DNA of 64,000 nucleotides from Rhabditoides inermis (lineage: Eukaryota; Nematoda; Chromadorea; Rhabditida; Rhabditidae): positions 1-64,000 of the forward strand of contig CAWZYM010000257.1 of the NCBI GenBank assembly GCA_963966185.1, given 5' to 3'. Below, in pieces: positions 1 through 12,120 of the stretch. Numbering within the stretch: the first letter of the stretch is position 1; every line of letters starts with the position of its first letter. The notes below the pieces were generated by a model. It saw only the letters and a program-made list of their open reading frames with translations, searched no databases and was not told where the DNA came from. The position numbers and the translations under genes are program-made.

Positions 1-137
1 AAGGAGAGAGAATCGGGGCTACGACCTTTTTACCTGACCTCGGTCCGAGCGTACAGGACCTTTCTCAAGAAATGATGTGAAACAAAGATGTTTTACCGCC
101 GTGTTTTGATTATTCTGTAACTTCATTTTTTTTTCAG

Positions 138-284
138 AGAGAGTACACTTCCAAGTGGCTTGCCCTGCTCGCCGACAACACATTTATCCGATCACATTTA
201 ATCACAACGACCGAGCTTCAACCATTGCAATTCATACTGACAATGTTGCTTGACAATGACAACGCGATTGCTTCGTTCGACTAG
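138..284 (+). CDS. terminal exon of an unrecognised gene (5' part outside the window)
   Basis: After a clear acceptor (run of T ending in CAG at 135-137) an open frame of 48 codons runs to TAG at 282-284. It starts REYTSKWLALLADNTF and ends DNAIASFD, and it reads like a helical protein C-terminus. Codon use is not repeat-like. The preceding exon may lie in bases 1-84, where two frames are open, but no donor gives a certain phase match, so the upstream join is left open. I do not recognise the family. The stop overlaps the stop of the convergent receptor gene on the other strand. Confidence 0.5.
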   Translation, partial: REYTSKWLALLADNTFIRSHLITTTELQPLQFILTMLLDNDNAIASFD

Positions 285-2070
285 GGCTTCGTGGCCACAT
301 TCCATTGCTTTGCGTATTGTAGGGCGTACGCTTCGCCCTCGAGTTGCCGGCGAGTCAGTGCGATCACCTGCAGAGTAAATGTGGAAAGAATCAGCGAGAA
401 GAGGAACATGAAGTACTCATAATGCAAACGTTGGGAATGGCTCAATGAGTTTTTTTTTTATGAGTTAGTTGTTAGTTATAGTTTGTGAGTGTCTTTTTGC
501 AAAAAAAAACTACAACATCTTCCGGATTGAACAACATCTAAAAATCTGTTGTTCAGTAATTATGTCACGTTTTTCACCTAGTCACTGTAGTCTCGCCATT
601 GGCAGCGCATCATTCACAGTGGTTGCTTCCATCTCAACTTAACTCACTTTAGTTTGTCTGTGTGCTTTGATCTTCCGAGCAGCTCGGATGAACAGAAATG
701 CCGATAGAAGAGTGTAAAGTGGGTGGTACTGTAAACAGTTGATGAAAAACATGTTAATAAATATATCATGCTAACGTTAATTGCTGCGAGAACCGTGCGA
801 AGCACTACTGGATCAAACTTTTCCGAGTTGGTGCTAACTAAAATGAGACGTGCATTGGTTTGAAGAGCTCTGTCGACAACGTACCGCAATAATTCGCCGC
901 TGAGCATAAAAAATAAAAAGCTGATCGAATCATAATGATTCCGGAAATCGTTTGAATCGACAAAAGCAACTCGGCATTGTGAAAGGAAACCGAGAGAGAA
1001 TAGACGGTTCTAAAAGCACATAGACCAGAAGCTAAACAATACTCACGTGTTGGCCACGCGTTTCTGATATCGCGAAGTAAGGAAGAACATCACAAGTGAT
1101 AAAGCTTCGGTAGCAAAGTAGAAATGTGCGACATTTCTGTATACAATTTTTTGCGTAACATATGCGTCTTACCTTAGTTCGTTTTGGGCGAGTGGGTTCG
1201 ATACAGAACAGTATACGTGATACTTCGTAAGATCCTGTACTGAATAGATGTGAGCACAACCCGCAAAGCTCACAGTGATCTGAAAAAAAACACATGTCTC
1301 GAACCAAAAAAACAAACAAAACAAAACAACACCGATAAGACAACGAAAAAGTAGGTAAGTCTGGATCCGGCCGTTTCGTAGTGTTCCTTGATATTGTAGG
1401 CAATGAGACGTTCGATCACCATAGCTAACTGAAACAACAACAAAAAATCTTTAAAAAAAATGAGTAAGAGAACTCACTTGAATGCATGGGAAAAACATTT
1501 TTACAAAGATCTGCCATCCTCGAAAAGCGATGCAGACAAGGGTCGGTACAAGGATAGGCGAGGGAAGGAGAGTGAACGAAATCAAATGGAACAGTTGAGC
1601 GAGACAGAGGGACGTTGCGTTGATGATGTGGCCGATAAAGGTACTCAGGATGAGAATCTGGAAAGTATTTAAATGCAGAGGAGGCCAGTAAAACGGCTCT
1701 TAGGGTTTAAATGTGACCAAGTTCAACTTAATTTAGCAAAACAAGCGGTTTTTTAGAACTCCGTTGAGCTGCTGCTACTGAACTGTAGTTTGTGCAATAG
1801 AAATGTGCATTAGCTAAGATAACATGCAATTTCAGTACGTAAATGTATTTTTGACAAGTATTTTTTGCAAACCTTGAAGTTTTGGTGAAAGAAGAACAGT
1901 TGATGATACTTTCGGACGTATTGGATAACAGCGACAATAGCGACGAAACAGATAATGACATGTGAGAGGAGACAGAGACGCAATGGAATCGACCTGGCTG
2001 TCGAAAGGCTCTCGTCGTCCATACCTATACGATTGTTTTTCATGGACAGAATATTTATTGAATTGTGCAA
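281..2070 (-). CDS. seven-transmembrane chemoreceptor, Sre class-like, complete, nine exons
   Basis: Exons: complement of 281-367, 648-728, 776-837, 885-1009, 1047-1136, 1173-1279, 1333-1428, 1478-1657 and 1873-2070. All phases agree, giving 341 residues, close to the usual length of nematode Sre receptors. Hydrophobic segments fall in order in the exons. The fourth exon from the right (1333-1428) carries IERLIAYNIKEHYE, matching the E-R-x-x-A...Y-E signature after TM3 in the Sra/Sre superfamily; exon 1047-1136 ends with the F-x-T-S-R-Y-Q cytosolic motif after TM5; exon 648-728 opens with HPLY. Introns are 36-60 bp except those near the ends of the gene. In the family these are chemosensory neuron receptors in ciliary membranes. 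The start at 2070 is the first Met of the open frame; a Met 16 codons downstream is possible. The stop TAG (283-281) overlaps that of the convergent gene. Confidence 0.8.
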
Positions 2071-4195
2071 ACGAATTATCTGAAAGACTCAAAAATGTAA
2101 CCTAAAAGCACACTGAGCACACTGACGGATCAAAGACTGCAACGTGCACTCAAAGAGAGTGTACCCTCTGGTTTTCGAAGTTGAGTTAGTATCGGAATGT
2201 GAAAATACATTCAAAAAAGCTGCATATTTGTCAATTGAACCGTCTTGCGCGTTATTCCGCAAATGACGGTAAGTTGGAAAAACCATCATCAACCGTGCAC
2301 GTTTGTGCACATTTCTGCACACGTTTCTCTAGAAAGAGCGTATTCGAGCACAATTTACACGGACTTCAAAGCGACTTGAGCATTACTTTTCTATGAGAAA
2401 GTACGTTATCAATCATATATATTTTTTCATCCTGATGCTAGTTTCATGAAACTTGATCAGCCTGAACGAAGTTTTTTTTTCAAACTTTGTTCAGAAAAAG
2501 GAAACGTAAATTTTTTTGAACTCATAGTGAAAATCTGTTTTTTTCTTAATTCTATTTGACCACCAAGCGCGCCGAAAATTTTGCCGAAAATTTTTGCCGT
2601 ACCCGTACGACCCGAAAACCTGTGACAAATGTCTCAAATTGAATAAGTTCTGATCAACACAATGAGAAAAACCATGAACGGAATGAGTGCGATCTATACT
2701 TGTGGCTAGTAAAGTAAATAACAATAACGTTGTTCACAAATGTTCAAGACGCCCCGCCCACTTTGACGTTCTGCGCGCCTTCGCGCTAGTCGAAGCCGCT
2801 GTTGGTGTTTGTCATATTCATGCAGTCGGTAGTCGAGTCAAGAAACTATGCGAGCGGTCTCAGGGCGCGCTTTCCTATCTGACTGCGTGGCGCAAAGGTT
2901 AGAGTTACGCGTGCTGTTCTCGCGACGTCCAATTTTCAAGAGTGTGTGGTTGTATGTGTGCTTGACGTATGTTTCCAACTGAAAAAAAACCTGTCTCAGA
3001 AAAAAATAGAGAGGACTTTATTGCAAGTTACGCTACTTCCGGGATGTCTTACTCGAACTGACCAAGTAGAGAAAAAATTGTAGTTGTTTTAATTGACTAG
3101 TTTCTGAACTAAACAATTCTGCGTAGACCGTGAAACTTTGCGCTCCTTGCAATTAGAAGGCGTTTGTTCGCTTGTATACCGTATACAAATCACAACCACA
3201 CAAAATGAGGTCTATAGAAACCACTGACTTCAAGATTAGAGAATGTAAACTATTCCGCGAATCAGTAACGTAGAAACGTGACGCAAATGTGAAGCCTAAA
3301 AAAAACTGAGGAAAAAAACTACCATTTGCAATTGCGAGAAGGTTTGTGCGGAAAATCTGACAGAGTCCTTTTTTTGGAATTCGAAACCACGCACCACCAC
3401 TTTCTTAGTTGTAACACCACTACATATGTACATACATCACATCACACCACCATCGCTCCACTGATTACACCACCACTATTGTACATAACGCACCACTGGT
3501 TGATGTATTCATGTTCACACGGTGTGATGGATAGAGAGGGTTCGGTGGAACATGTTTTGTAATTGAGATTGGAACATGTTGTGAGTTCACAGTGTTCGAT
3601 AATGGTGACTTCGAAATTTCGTTATTATATTATCATGATGATCTGACTTCTATTATGTAGTTTCGAAATATAAATGAATGTTCTATGTTTACTGGATACG
3701 CGCGCCTCAATTCCGCGCCAAGCGCGCGCATTGGGGCGCGCGCTCTCAACGGGGCAACGTGACAGAGAGGGCGGCGAGATCAGAGGGAATGATGACGTCA
3801 TCGACAACATTTAGTAACTTTTCGGGTCTTAGCTTAGCACAGTATCTTCAGCCGCGAACAAAGTATGTCTGAGATCAGCTAATCGAATGCTATCTAATTG
3901 CATTAGTTGAAACCCTGAAGATATAATGCTTTGCATATTTGCATATTACAACCTTAAGAACAGGGTTTCGCTTGGGTCACACAAATGTTCGTTGGGGTCT
4001 CTATCACAGTGTGTCTCATGTGAGAGTGCGGGGGATGTGTTGCGAATACTCGCATCGCTTACTTTCGCCCTGCTACAATTGTTCGAGATCAGTCCGTCAA
4101 TAAAAAGACCTTACTAGACCAGTGGTTTCCATCAAGCTGTTATTATGAGTTTTTTTCCGGCTATGAGGGTTTTGCACCACTCACAAGTGATGCAC

Positions 4196-4241
4196 ATAAT
4201 TACTGTACTGTGTAGATAACACAGTACAGTGATTATGTGAA
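4196..4241. repeat. short palindrome
   Basis: The arms AATTACTGTACTGTGT and AACACAGTACAGTGATT pair around a 4-base spacer. It could be a MITE remnant; no target duplication was found. Confidence 0.5.
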
Positions 4242-4544
4242 TATGAATTATCGCATTAATATAACATGGAAACATGCGAATAGACATTGGCGAAACGAAA
4301 GATAATACATACGATTGTGTGACAAAGTGTGAAAATCAAATAATGAAACTGAAACAAGATGAGTTTTTTTTCGCTTTGTTTGAGAGTATGTACGAAGAAG
4401 TTCAAAATGTAAACCATTGAAAAAAGACAAACAACAAGTTTGAATTTTTTTCATATCATATAACATAGTTCGTTAAAATCGACTGTGAGACATTATCGAG
4501 AAACTATTTGACCTATTCGAAAATGAGGGCGCGACTTAGTGAAT

Positions 4545-4620
4545 AGAACGTTCGTCTCTCAATTTCACAGTCGCCGGTTCGATCTTCCTCGGAGTCAACC
4601 ATTCGTTAAAATCACCAGGT
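4545..4620 (+). repeat. tRNA-derived SINE-like segment
   Basis: A stretch starting GCGACTTAGTGAATAG resembles a degenerate box A, and GCCGGTTCGATCTTCC 35-45 bases further resembles a box B. The cloverleaf is not convincing, so a decayed tRNA or a SINE head fits better than a functional tRNA. Confidence 0.4.
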
Positions 4621-5584
4621 CCCTGTGGTGTAGCAATCCATTTTCTTGAAAGCCAGACGGCGTGCACCACATAGCACCACAATATGGATTCAAGAATGAA
4701 TATCAAAACGTCCGACGCCACCCGACCCAACTTCCGCTGCTGACGTTGTCGTGATCCAAGAACCCCATCTTGTTCTCGACTAGAAAGACTCCGAATTCAA
4801 ACAGATGAACAAAAACACAGAGAAGAGGAAAACGTTTTGTTTAATCTATCAACTCATTAACTGTTTCTTCCATCCTCTATACGATGCGTCTCACTATTAG
4901 AATACTGTGCACTTTCATCTTTGTACACTTGTACCGCAACAGTATGTTTTCTCATCAAATAAGTTTTTTTCAGATTCAGATTCATTTTTTTCAGATTCAG
5001 AATCGCTGAATGAAAGTTCAATAAATTGAATAAATAGTTTATTGCATATTTATTGCGTTTTTTTTCTGATTAAAGGAATATACCACTCTAAACTTCGTGT
5101 GTGAACTACGATTACTACATGAAAGTACATGGTAATCCGACCACTTTTCATAATAAAAATATTTGTTGAAATTTATAAGATTACTGAGAAAATTGATTGT
5201 TATTTAATTAAAAAGCTAGTGAGAACTGCAAAAATGAACGTCGTGCACAGTGAGAAATGTCGAAATGATACGTGAGGTCACTTTTGCACAACCACCCCGA
5301 CCGGCCGCCCTTCTGTTTTCTCTGACGGGCGCGCGCGATTTTGCGTTTTGTTTCTTTTATTTATAAATAATTATTTTTGTTTAATACTTCAAATAATTTG
5401 TAATGAATGTCAAGTGTCTACTCCGTTTTGGATGAAAGTTTGTCAGTATTCTACACATGTTATGACGCAGATTGAATGTAGTTTATAGTTTTTATTATGT
5501 GAACAATCATGGAAATGGAATATGATGTGTTATTGATGTGGTTTTTTGAACATGTGTTGATATATGTAATTGTATCGCAAATAG

Positions 5585-6174
5585 GGCGACTACTTGTCTA
5601 CCGGAAACCCGGAGCGTCTGGCCAAAAAGCACCAGCAGCAGCTCTACGGCACCAACTCAACAAACTCGAGAAGATGAAGTGAGTGAGGCTAGACTTGTGC
5701 AATACTTTGGTGTGATTGTTTGTTGTGGTTAAATGTTCAGTTATGATGTTGCAGTCTGTCTACGGCGAAACAGGAGACGCGAAAAAGCAGATAGTTGCGG
5801 AAGGCGCACTCGCGCAGATCGAAGAGACGGCGGCCTGGCTGAGTGCCGAGCAGCGAAAGAGCTTCGGTGAGAAGGAGTCCAACATGTACGCGGCCTACAA
5901 GAGCAATGCGAATATTAGGGTGAGAATTGATTGATTATCGATTGATTTTTTTGTGTGCATTGATCTCGTCGGCAATGCTGCGAATCGGCGGATCGCCAAA
6001 GCGTCCGCTTGTGGCGGGACGATTAGACGGCAACAGGCAGGGGTACACAGGTACAGACGACAGATACTGTATTATTGAGTGCACTGTTCTATTCATGGTT
6101 ATAGGATCAACGTTTCTTAGAGATTCATACGTTTTATGTTGCAGGCTGGTGTGAGCTGTACGCGGCACAGATGA
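5585..6174 (+). CDS. putative small multi-exon gene, family unknown
   Basis: Three segments bounded by good splice sites: 5585-5678 (ends before GTGAGT), 5755-5919 (55 codons, ends before GTGAGA) and 6145-6174 (to TGA at 6172-6174). The middle exon reads SVYGETGDAKKQIVAEGAL and then EETAAWLSAEQRKSF, a soluble alpha-helical pattern. The first segment is open in two frames; the frame that looks most protein-like (GDYLSTGNPERLAKKHQQ) does not join in phase to exon 2, so either the start lies elsewhere or the copy is damaged. It faintly recalls secreted helical nematode proteins, but I would not assign a family. Confidence 0.35.
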
Positions 6175-6607
6175 CAGATCTCGTCGCACAGAATTCTCAC
6201 CGACCTGCTTTTCCGCAACTCCCTTCACCAATAACAGCAATATCTTTCCCTAGACCGTCTACACTGTTTTAAATTGTTACACCGGTTGTGTCCGGTGTCA
6301 ATGTTGTTGATATTCTCTTACGATAAAACTGCGAAATACATATTCAAAGCATAATTTCATTCAAATCAACAAATTGAAACAACAACTCTATCGAATCTAC
6401 TCCATTGAATTTTTGTACATAAGACGGGCAAGGGTAAGAAGGTTGATGGGCTCGAGACGCGACTTCCTTGTAGTAGTAGTCGGGTTCATCGTCCCACTCC
6501 CACCGACTCAAAGCGCACTCGCGCTAATCTCGTCCTGCAAACAACAGTCACAACAAAAAATATTAAACAAGGTAAATTAACACGCACCTGTTCGTTGTAG
6601 TTATGCT

Positions 6608-7106
6608 GCATGAGAAGCTACTTGTTGCGCTTCTGTAGATTGTCCCAGGTCACAGTGCTTCAGCGAGTTCTGCTGCAAACAACCTATGTAGTACACATAG
6701 TACAACAAAAAAAACCGATCGATACGAACATTGATTGACGAACATTGATCGAACATTGAACTAATAAAAAGGTGAATCAACACACTGCGCACCTGGAGCC
6801 CCTGTACTTGTTCATGCAGTGAATGAGCATGACGAGCCGTTGGCCTTGTGCAGGTCGGGGAAGCAGCGCAGCCAGCCGAGCGTGTGGTATTGCATATATG
6901 CAGTGTGTAGCGAGCCATCGTCACGAAGGTCTATCTGAACTACGCCAAAAATACACAACAAAACAAATTAATAAATATTTAACTCACATAGTCGTTGTGT
7001 CCAGTGAGTCATCACCACGACGTGAGTGTTTTTGCGATGGGCGTCACGCGTCGCACTGCTTCCACGCCGGACGAGCGACAAACACCCAGCATGACTTCAA
7101 ATCTAG
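6608..7106 (-). pseudogene. decayed or mis-assembled multi-exon gene candidate
   Basis: On the minus strand, exon-like segments at about 7106-6988, 6938-6794 and 6673-6608 lie between splice-like sites. The middle one contains IDLRDDGSLHTAYMQYHTLG, which looks protein-coding, and is followed at once by a one-base frame change; the last ends TEAQQVASHAA and a stop. Frames do not join cleanly, and a stop lies near the start of the first segment. A pseudogene is the simplest reading. No family is recognised. Confidence 0.25.
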
Positions 7107-7258
7107 AATAAAAAAAAGATTAGCAAAATGAAAGCGGTGGCGAGGAGCAGAATGACGGAAGACACGCTCCACGCCGCGTATGACAACAAGAGAAAAATTA
7201 TATATAACGTATATACAACATAAACAGACACTTAAACAAGTAAAGTTCGAAATAAACT

Positions 7259-8249
7259 GGCAACCTGGAAAGTTCAGCCGTACAGCCGCAAAAAGTACAG
7301 CACATGACGTCACGAGTACACCACATGACGTCATGTGGTGTACTGGTGTACTTTTTCGAAAATAATCTAGAAAAATGCGAGCAACCCCAATATCGGCGCC
7401 CGTATTTTTGCAGCGGCGCCGGGCGCACTGTATTTTTAAAAACTCTAAAATCATAAAGTAAAAAAGTATTTTTAATACTTTTTGTATACTCGCGCTCATT
7501 CGTTGTTTGCGCACGCATCACAATGTGTTTTGTGTTGCAAGTGAATTATATATGTGAAATATAACTTTCCCTGCATAAATATCCGCATATTTCCGGGTTG
7601 CAAGTTAATTCGACATCGACCCGCTACGGCCCGGCCGTAGTGTCATTCATTTGTTCACTGAACGGTGAACCCAGACGCACGCTATGCATGAGTTTCACGT
7701 CGCGATTGACTTCAGCGATTTAACAAAACTTTGTGGCCGTCAGAGGAATTCAACCTGCGACCACTTGAGCTCTGGGCTCGCTCACTATCCACTACGTTAT
7801 GAGACCATGTTCTACAGGGCTTAGAAACAGACAAAAATGATGGCTTGAACAACATAGGAGAGCGTCTGCTTTGCGTTGTGATGCGTGCGCAACCAATGAT
7901 GCGTGCGCAACCAGAATGATTTATGAGTTTTCTATGAGTTTTATGAAGTTTTACTTTTTAACTTTATAATTTTAGAATTTTTAAAAATACAGTGCGCCGA
8001 AAAAAAAAACGTAGAAGATCGATAACGAGGCGGACCCATTCGGTTTGACCAATCATAGCGGCGCCGTAAGTCTATGCGGCGCCGCTGCAAAAATACGGGC
8101 GCCGTTATTGGGGTTGCTCGCATTTTTCTAGATTTTTTTCGAAAAAGTACACCAGTACACCACATGACTCGTGACGTCATGTGCTGTACTTTTTGCGGTT
8201 GTACGGCTGTACAGCTGTACGGCTGTACGGCTGAACTTTCCAGGTTGCC
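7259..8249. mobile_element. 991-bp non-autonomous inverted-repeat element with 9-bp target duplication
   Basis: The ends are GGCAACCTGGAAAGTTCAGC and its reverse complement. AAATAAACT is directly repeated at 7250-7258 and 8250-8258. The inverted arms reach a few hundred bases inward and share the CGGCGCC, dGACGTCATGTG and GTACTTTTTCGA blocks. A 9-bp duplication with long terminal inverted repeats is typical of Mutator-like (MULE) elements. There is no transposase, so it is a MITE-class element. The right arm has an expanded GTACGGCT tandem near its end. The inner spacer (about 7520-7910) holds a tRNA-like stretch at 7742-7812 on the minus strand. Confidence 0.75.
7742..7812 (-). repeat. tRNA-like segment inside the inverted-repeat element
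   Basis: Read on the minus strand it has AACGTAGTGGATAG, like a box A, and GCAGGTTGAATTCCTC, like a box B. The arms do not pair well enough for a working tRNA. Confidence 0.35.
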
Positions 8250-8259
8250 AAATAAACTG

Positions 8260-9540
8260 CAATCAACGGAAATATTAGCTAATCACTGCTTATATACACA
8301 ATGCTTTATTACAATACCGAAACCGAAAAAAAACATCCGATTCCTCAAAAGGTCAGTAAATGTCCAAAGTGTGGAAAAAAACAGTAATTTCATCGTTGTC
8401 TGTACTATCGTAGTGAAACAATAATGTTGTATTTATTTTTAAAATAACTATTTTTCAAAGAGCTTGAGCTCATTCGACGGCTCATTTTGACAAGAATATC
8501 ATATTACATCATAAACAAAATTGAGAAAAATAAATTCAGAGTGGTATATTCCTTTAAGAGCACTGTGGCGACTTTTTTTGGCAACAATCTGCTAAAACGC
8601 CGGTCGTTTACACTGGAAAAAACTTGTTGGTTGCTGCTGAGAACCAGAACAAGCGAGTACTGTTACGCAATCGATCCAAATCCTCCGGAAAAAAATCCTC
8701 TGACCAAATCCTCCAACCATGCCAGTTGCAAATAAGGAAGTAGCGGAAAAAGTGAACAAATACAATGAGAGCAAATTGCAGCTTTGGACAGAAATCGCCC
8801 TTGATTACTATGAACAGTTATGAATAGCCCACGTATCTGTTTTAATGACATACTTAGCGTCGATACAAGTAGTTGTCTCTTTGTGTGATTATTATATCAT
8901 ACCGAACCACTTGATAAAAGTTGCGACTCGATTTCAGTTTTTTTACGTCAGAATTGTGATTTTGGGTCTCTCTTTTCATGAAAAAAGTTTGTATACAAAT
9001 GATGATCGCTTCGAAACATTCATTATTTGAATGATTTACAAGCGATTTTGGAGCGAGCGGTTCTGCGAGCCGCTAAGGGAACCCTACTCTGTTCAGCACA
9101 AACGTGGTGTGTCATCTCGGGTAAATCCTCACACTGCGTGAACAAGAATAGAGAGCGGTACACATATGGAATGTGCGTGAGACGACCGTACGCATGTGGC
9201 GAGTGTGTGAGGCGAGCCCGCGCGGGGGGCGAGAGAGAGAGGCGAGGCTACGCATGTCGGAAGTGCGTGAAGCCAGAGCGCGATCGCCTGGCAGATCTCA
9301 CGCAAATCCCACATGCGTGAGAATAAACATGTACACTATTCAAATGACAAGAGAGCACGCACTTACATTGACTAGCAGATATTAGCCTACAGATTAATCG
9401 CCGATGCGCAAAACTGTTTTGTTTTCGTTTTGAATTTTGTTGTTGTTTTGCTTGTGTTTGTTAATTATATTGTGTATATCCGTTATTATGTCGTTGTGTA
9501 CTACAGTTAGAATGTCGCTTGAATTGTTTAGTAGTCTTTT
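8260..9540. other. intergenic with a GC-rich tandem-like patch
   Basis: Nothing with coding support. At 9115-9325 a repeated GCGTGAG/ACGCATG-rich stretch starts with CATCTCGGGTA and CTCACACTGCGTG; the same start occurs inverted at 10650-10685, so the two may be ends or copies of one repeat family. Confidence 0.4.
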
Positions 9541-9545
9541 GGCAG

Positions 9546-10377
9546 GCAGATATGGAAGAACCGCTGCAACGGAAGACCCGCAGCAAAGCTGTCTCCAATA
9601 GAGTGAGTGTTTATCCGTACTGAATTTGTGTAAACGTGATTTGAATGTGCGTTAAGTGAGTCCAATGACGTAATGACGATAAGTCAGATGAATTCTGTCT
9701 TTGGTATCGATAACATTGCAATATCACCGAACCATGTGTTCTAGGTATGCACATATCGGGAACGTGCTTCTCGCCTCCGATGATGTCACAGAAGCCGCCG
9801 CCTAACGTCGCTAGTACCGCACAGAGTGGGCAGAATCCCCATCAATCGCATGATGATGCTCATCAATAGTGAGTGAAGACTTTGTTGTTTTCACTATAAA
9901 CTTTTTTGTAAGTTTGTTATTTCATGATATTCTTATTTATTTGTGAACTACTCTCTCTGCTTTGTCAATTCCTCATTATTTGTGTCACATGTTTTAAGTG
10001 GGTGTATCTCAATGATAGCAGGTGCCTCTTGCAGCCTCTTCGGTTCTATGCAGGCCCTGACTGCAGCCAGCGCTGGAATAAACAACCGCTTTGTCAAGTT
10101 CACATCGAAAAGAAGAAACAGGTGGTTATCTAATTCTTTGATTATTATTTTAAAATAAAATTCAAGTAGAACTAATTGCATGTCGATGCATGTAGATTGT
10201 CGTGTGTTGTCACATCTGCTGATCACAATGTGTGCTGTTTCAAGGCGGCTGGAGGAAGCGACAGGAAGAAAGGCTGTAGGAAGCACGGCGACAGAAGCGT
10301 GCGAGGTGGCGGAAGCTTCGCAACGGCGACTGGTGGCATCATCAATATATTTCCCTCTGCTGATCCCCATACATTGA
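9546..10377 (+). CDS. putative multi-exon gene, function unknown
   Basis: Candidate exons: 9546-9602 (Met at 9552, MEEPLQRKTRSKAVSN), 9745-9868, 10022-10121 and 10245-10377. Each is bounded by GT/AG, with GTGAGT donors on the first two. The last two join in phase and read GASCSLFGSMQALTAAS ... NNRFVKFTSKRRNR and end in LIPIH with TGA at 10375-10377. The joins from exon 1 to 2 to 3 are not settled. It has basic and Ala-rich patches and no recognised domain. Confidence 0.3.
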
Positions 10378-10584
10378 TGTTATTGACCATACATTTGTCG
10401 TTTTTGTCAATTTCCATGTAATGATGTGATTACTATATTTGCATATAAGATAAATGGTGTAATGGTAATGTTGATGCACTATTGAATATGCAAGAGCAAA
10501 CTAGAGCAAAACGAAGAGGATTCATCACCTTACGCACTGATAACGTGTGTGAGAGACTCACGAACATCTCACATGCGTAGCTCC

Positions 10585-10622
10585 CGATTCTGCGTACACT
10601 CAGAGTGTACGCAGAATCGGGC
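10585..10622. repeat. perfect hairpin palindrome
   Basis: CCCGATTCTGCGTACACTC is followed by AGAGTGTACGCAGAATCGGG. It lies in a larger stretch with ACGCATGCGT-type repeats related to the one at 9115-9325. Confidence 0.6.
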
Positions 10623-10780
10623 TCTTTTGCGTCACGCATGCGTAGCCTGTACACGCAGTGTGAGGAAATACCCGAGATGGAAAACAGATATGCAGTATAC
10701 GAAACGACAATTACTTTATTTATTTCATTTTTAATTTACACATGATCAAGTATTGGTTGTAAACTAGGTCATTGTATAGG

Positions 10781-12072
10781 TTACTTGCAGGTGAACATTT
10801 TTCTGATCTGTTTGCGCATGCTACTTCCTGATAACACGTAGACACCCCACTTGGTCGAGTCGAGAAATGCGCACAGCGCATTTAGCAGGCGCAGACATGG
10901 TGACTCGGCACTGCAAATGAGCAGATGACTCATGAGAATAGATTAGTTTTCCACACTTCTCTCACATGCTTCTGTCATACTCTTTTTCAAATTTTCAACA
11001 CGCGATGAGAAATGTGTTCTTTTGAAATGAATGAACTCTCGAATTGTGTTGGATACAACTATTCACGTCATCAGGAAGTAGAACTGCATGGCGGATAGAA
11101 AATAACAAGCGGACAGATAGCAGAATGAGACAAACATCTTTCGCTCTATCCGACACGACGGCTGCGGTTGCACCTGAAGACAACGAAACTGTCTTTTTTT
11201 AGAAAACTCAAGTGTCTCAGTCACTTGCCTCGAATGTGGTTGCGGCGTTTGGGTTCGTATGACTGCGCTGCAGAATCCCGCCCGCTGCAATAGAAGTTTC
11301 CAACAACCTGGACTTTCGAAATGAACTGTTTCGCTGGAAACAACAACAAAAAACCCAATACAAACTCACAACCACGGATTTTCGCGATCTTGTAGTAGAG
11401 CAGCAAGTTGATCACAACAACGTTCGCGAAACACACTGTCTAAGTGTTTCTGTCTCTGTCTCTGTTTTGTCGTCAGTCGTAAGAAGCAAATCTCGTTCTT
11501 GGTTACAACGTTTCGAATCTGATCAGCAACTGACTACCTGTACGAATGCGACCAATTGTATATAAAATGTTGATCCACTCTTGCTGAAGTCGTAGTTCCA
11601 GAAGTTTCCTTCATCATAGTACCTATTTGAGAGAACGTATTGAATTATGAGACTCCTTAAAAAAACCTGAAACCACAACAGCTCGTGAACAGTGGCATCG
11701 TGATAGCCGTAGTAGTCAGTAAAGTCATCGCGATACATGCAGCGACTGGCGCTACTGTGAGGACTCTGAACGAACGTCTCATTCATCGTGCGAGATCTGT
11801 TGTCAGCGCTCTCTCGCTCTCTATACCTGAACTGTGTAGGTCGCATCACCGCATAGACATGAAACATGGCTAGGACTTGCATCAGAAACAGATTGCCGAA
11901 CCAGCGTTCCGAGATACACAGCACTATCACATTCAACAACCACGGGTTGTCTGAAACTGAATTATCTGTTAAAAAGTACTTGCGTAAAGATATTAAGTTT
12001 GTCTTGACCCAATTCAACAAAAGCGCATGCATAAAACGTTTACAAATACTAACACAAACCTGCGCCTCTCTC

Positions 12073-12120
<48 letters not shown>

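Larger units (their letters stand above)
2093..5584. other. intergenic, no supported gene
   Basis: Only short overlapping frames without splice support or family resemblance are seen. The stretch holds a tRNA-like segment at 4545-4620, a short palindrome at 4196-4241 and a GC-rich patch around 3700-3800 with runs of GCGCGC. The sequence next to 2070 would carry the receptor promoter, but no motif stands out. Confidence 0.5.

Noticed and set aside
6608..7106. Paralogy of the 7.1 kb segment with the 37.9 kb exon, from a shared AGTCATGCTGGG stretch
   Set aside because: The similarity does not extend beyond about a dozen bases.
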